From NCBI RefSeq assembly GCF_021403115.1, contig NZ_JAJSSH010000007.1:1-64000 (forward strand): a stretch of DNA of 64,000 nucleotides. The letters are read 5' to 3'. Shown piece after piece: positions 63,632 through 64,000 of the stretch. The notes beneath the pieces were generated by a model. It saw nothing but the letters and a program-made list of their open reading frames with translations. It ran no database searches and was not told the origin of the DNA. Numbering within the stretch: position 1 is the stretch's first letter; each line of letters starts with the position of its first letter. The translations under genes were made by a program, and so were the position numbers. The stretch comes from Sphingobium sufflavum. GTDB taxonomy: Bacteria; Pseudomonadota; Alphaproteobacteria; Sphingomonadales; Sphingomonadaceae.

Positions 63632-64000
63632 GCAAGGTTCCCGCAACGGTCATCACCGGCTTCCTCGGCGCGGGCAAGACGACCCTGATCCGCCACCTGA
63701 TCGAAAACGCCAACGGCCGCCGCATCGCCCTCATCATCAACGAGTTCGGCGACATTGGCATCGACGGCGAACTGGTGAAGGGCTGCGGGGACGAGGCGTG
63801 CCCGGACGACGACATCATCGAACTGGCGAACGGCTGCATCTGCTGCACCGTGGCGGACGATTTCCTGCCGACCATGGAAAAACTGCTCGACCGCCCCACC
63901 CCACCCGACCATATCATCATCGAAACCAGCGGCCTCGCCCTGCCCAAGCCTCTCATCAAGGCCTTCCAATGGCCCAGCATCCGCACCCGCGCGACGGTGG
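63628..64000 (+). CDS. cobW: CobW-type GTPase, runs past window end
   Basis: The first 124 residues are visible. Walker A is GFLGAGKTTLI, the metal-binding CxCC motif GCICCT, and INEFGDIGIDG the switch region. The gene is still open at 64000. CobW proteins are metal-chaperone GTPases needed with cobaltochelatase in aerobic cobalamin synthesis. Overlap with the transporter stop shows one transcript. The rest of the cobalamin operon presumably follows. Confidence 0.9.
   Translation, partial: MSKVPATVITGFLGAGKTTLIRHLIENANGRRIALIINEFGDIGIDGELVKGCGDEACPDDDIIELANGCICCTVADDFLPTMEKLLDRPTPPDHIIIETSGLALPKPLIKAFQWPSIRTRATV

Overview
The window looks like chromosome from a high-GC alphaproteobacterium of the sphingomonad group (Sphingobium/Sphingomonas/Novosphingobium type). 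The evidence is gene content and style: a TonB receptor, a RegB/RegA two-component pair, two HAE1-type RND pumps, a PEP-CTERM-type surface protein, an S46 peptidase, a DUF5818 protein, and intergenic palindromes of the kind common in sphingomonads. There is no transposase, integrase, tRNA, rRNA or CRISPR array that I can support.

Layout. (1) 187-15445 is a catabolic-looking cluster in both orientations: two SnoaL-like proteins, a transglutaminase-like protease, an MFS carrier, four short-chain dehydrogenases (SDRs), a Baeyer-Villiger-type flavin monooxygenase, an AraC regulator, and two divergent paralogous thiamine-diphosphate (ThDP) enzymes. A route that oxidises a carbonyl compound and then cleaves a 2-keto acid or acyloin fits the enzymes, but the substrate cannot be read from sequence. 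(2) 15703-23333 holds an Lrp/LysE exporter pair, a patatin/3-hydroxybutyrate dehydrogenase operon, a zinc metallopeptidase, an 890-base gene-free stretch with several intrinsic terminators, a PEP-CTERM protein, and bacterioferritin with its ferredoxin. (3) 23407-29262 is a complete RND tripartite pump operon. (4) 29496-39699 is a molybdenum region: a ModE-like regulator, modABC, a MauG-like di-haem protein and a secreted protein divergent from a TonB receptor, then a three-subunit molybdenum hydroxylase of PaoABC type. (5) 39937-48091 carries LysR, an amidohydrolase, an HDAC-like deacetylase, a small ORF, a glutamine amidotransferase, a PAP2 phosphatase and an S46 peptidase. (6) 48266-55024 is a second RND pump with a divergent TetR repressor. 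(7) 55239-59762 holds LuxR, fumC and RegA/RegB. (8) 59892-64000 has small hypothetical genes, then a cobalamin riboswitch in front of a NiCoT cobalt/nickel transporter and a CobW GTPase that runs off the end.

The most interesting part is region 4. Two 22-base operator-like palindromes match at 19 of 25 aligned bases. One lies just before modA; the other lies between the TonB receptor and the divergent secreted-protein/MauG operon. They suggest one regulon joining periplasmic molybdate uptake to an outer-membrane TonB-dependent step. A ten-copy 8-base repeat sits immediately upstream of the modA operator. The MauG reading frame appears shifted between its signal peptide and its haem domain.
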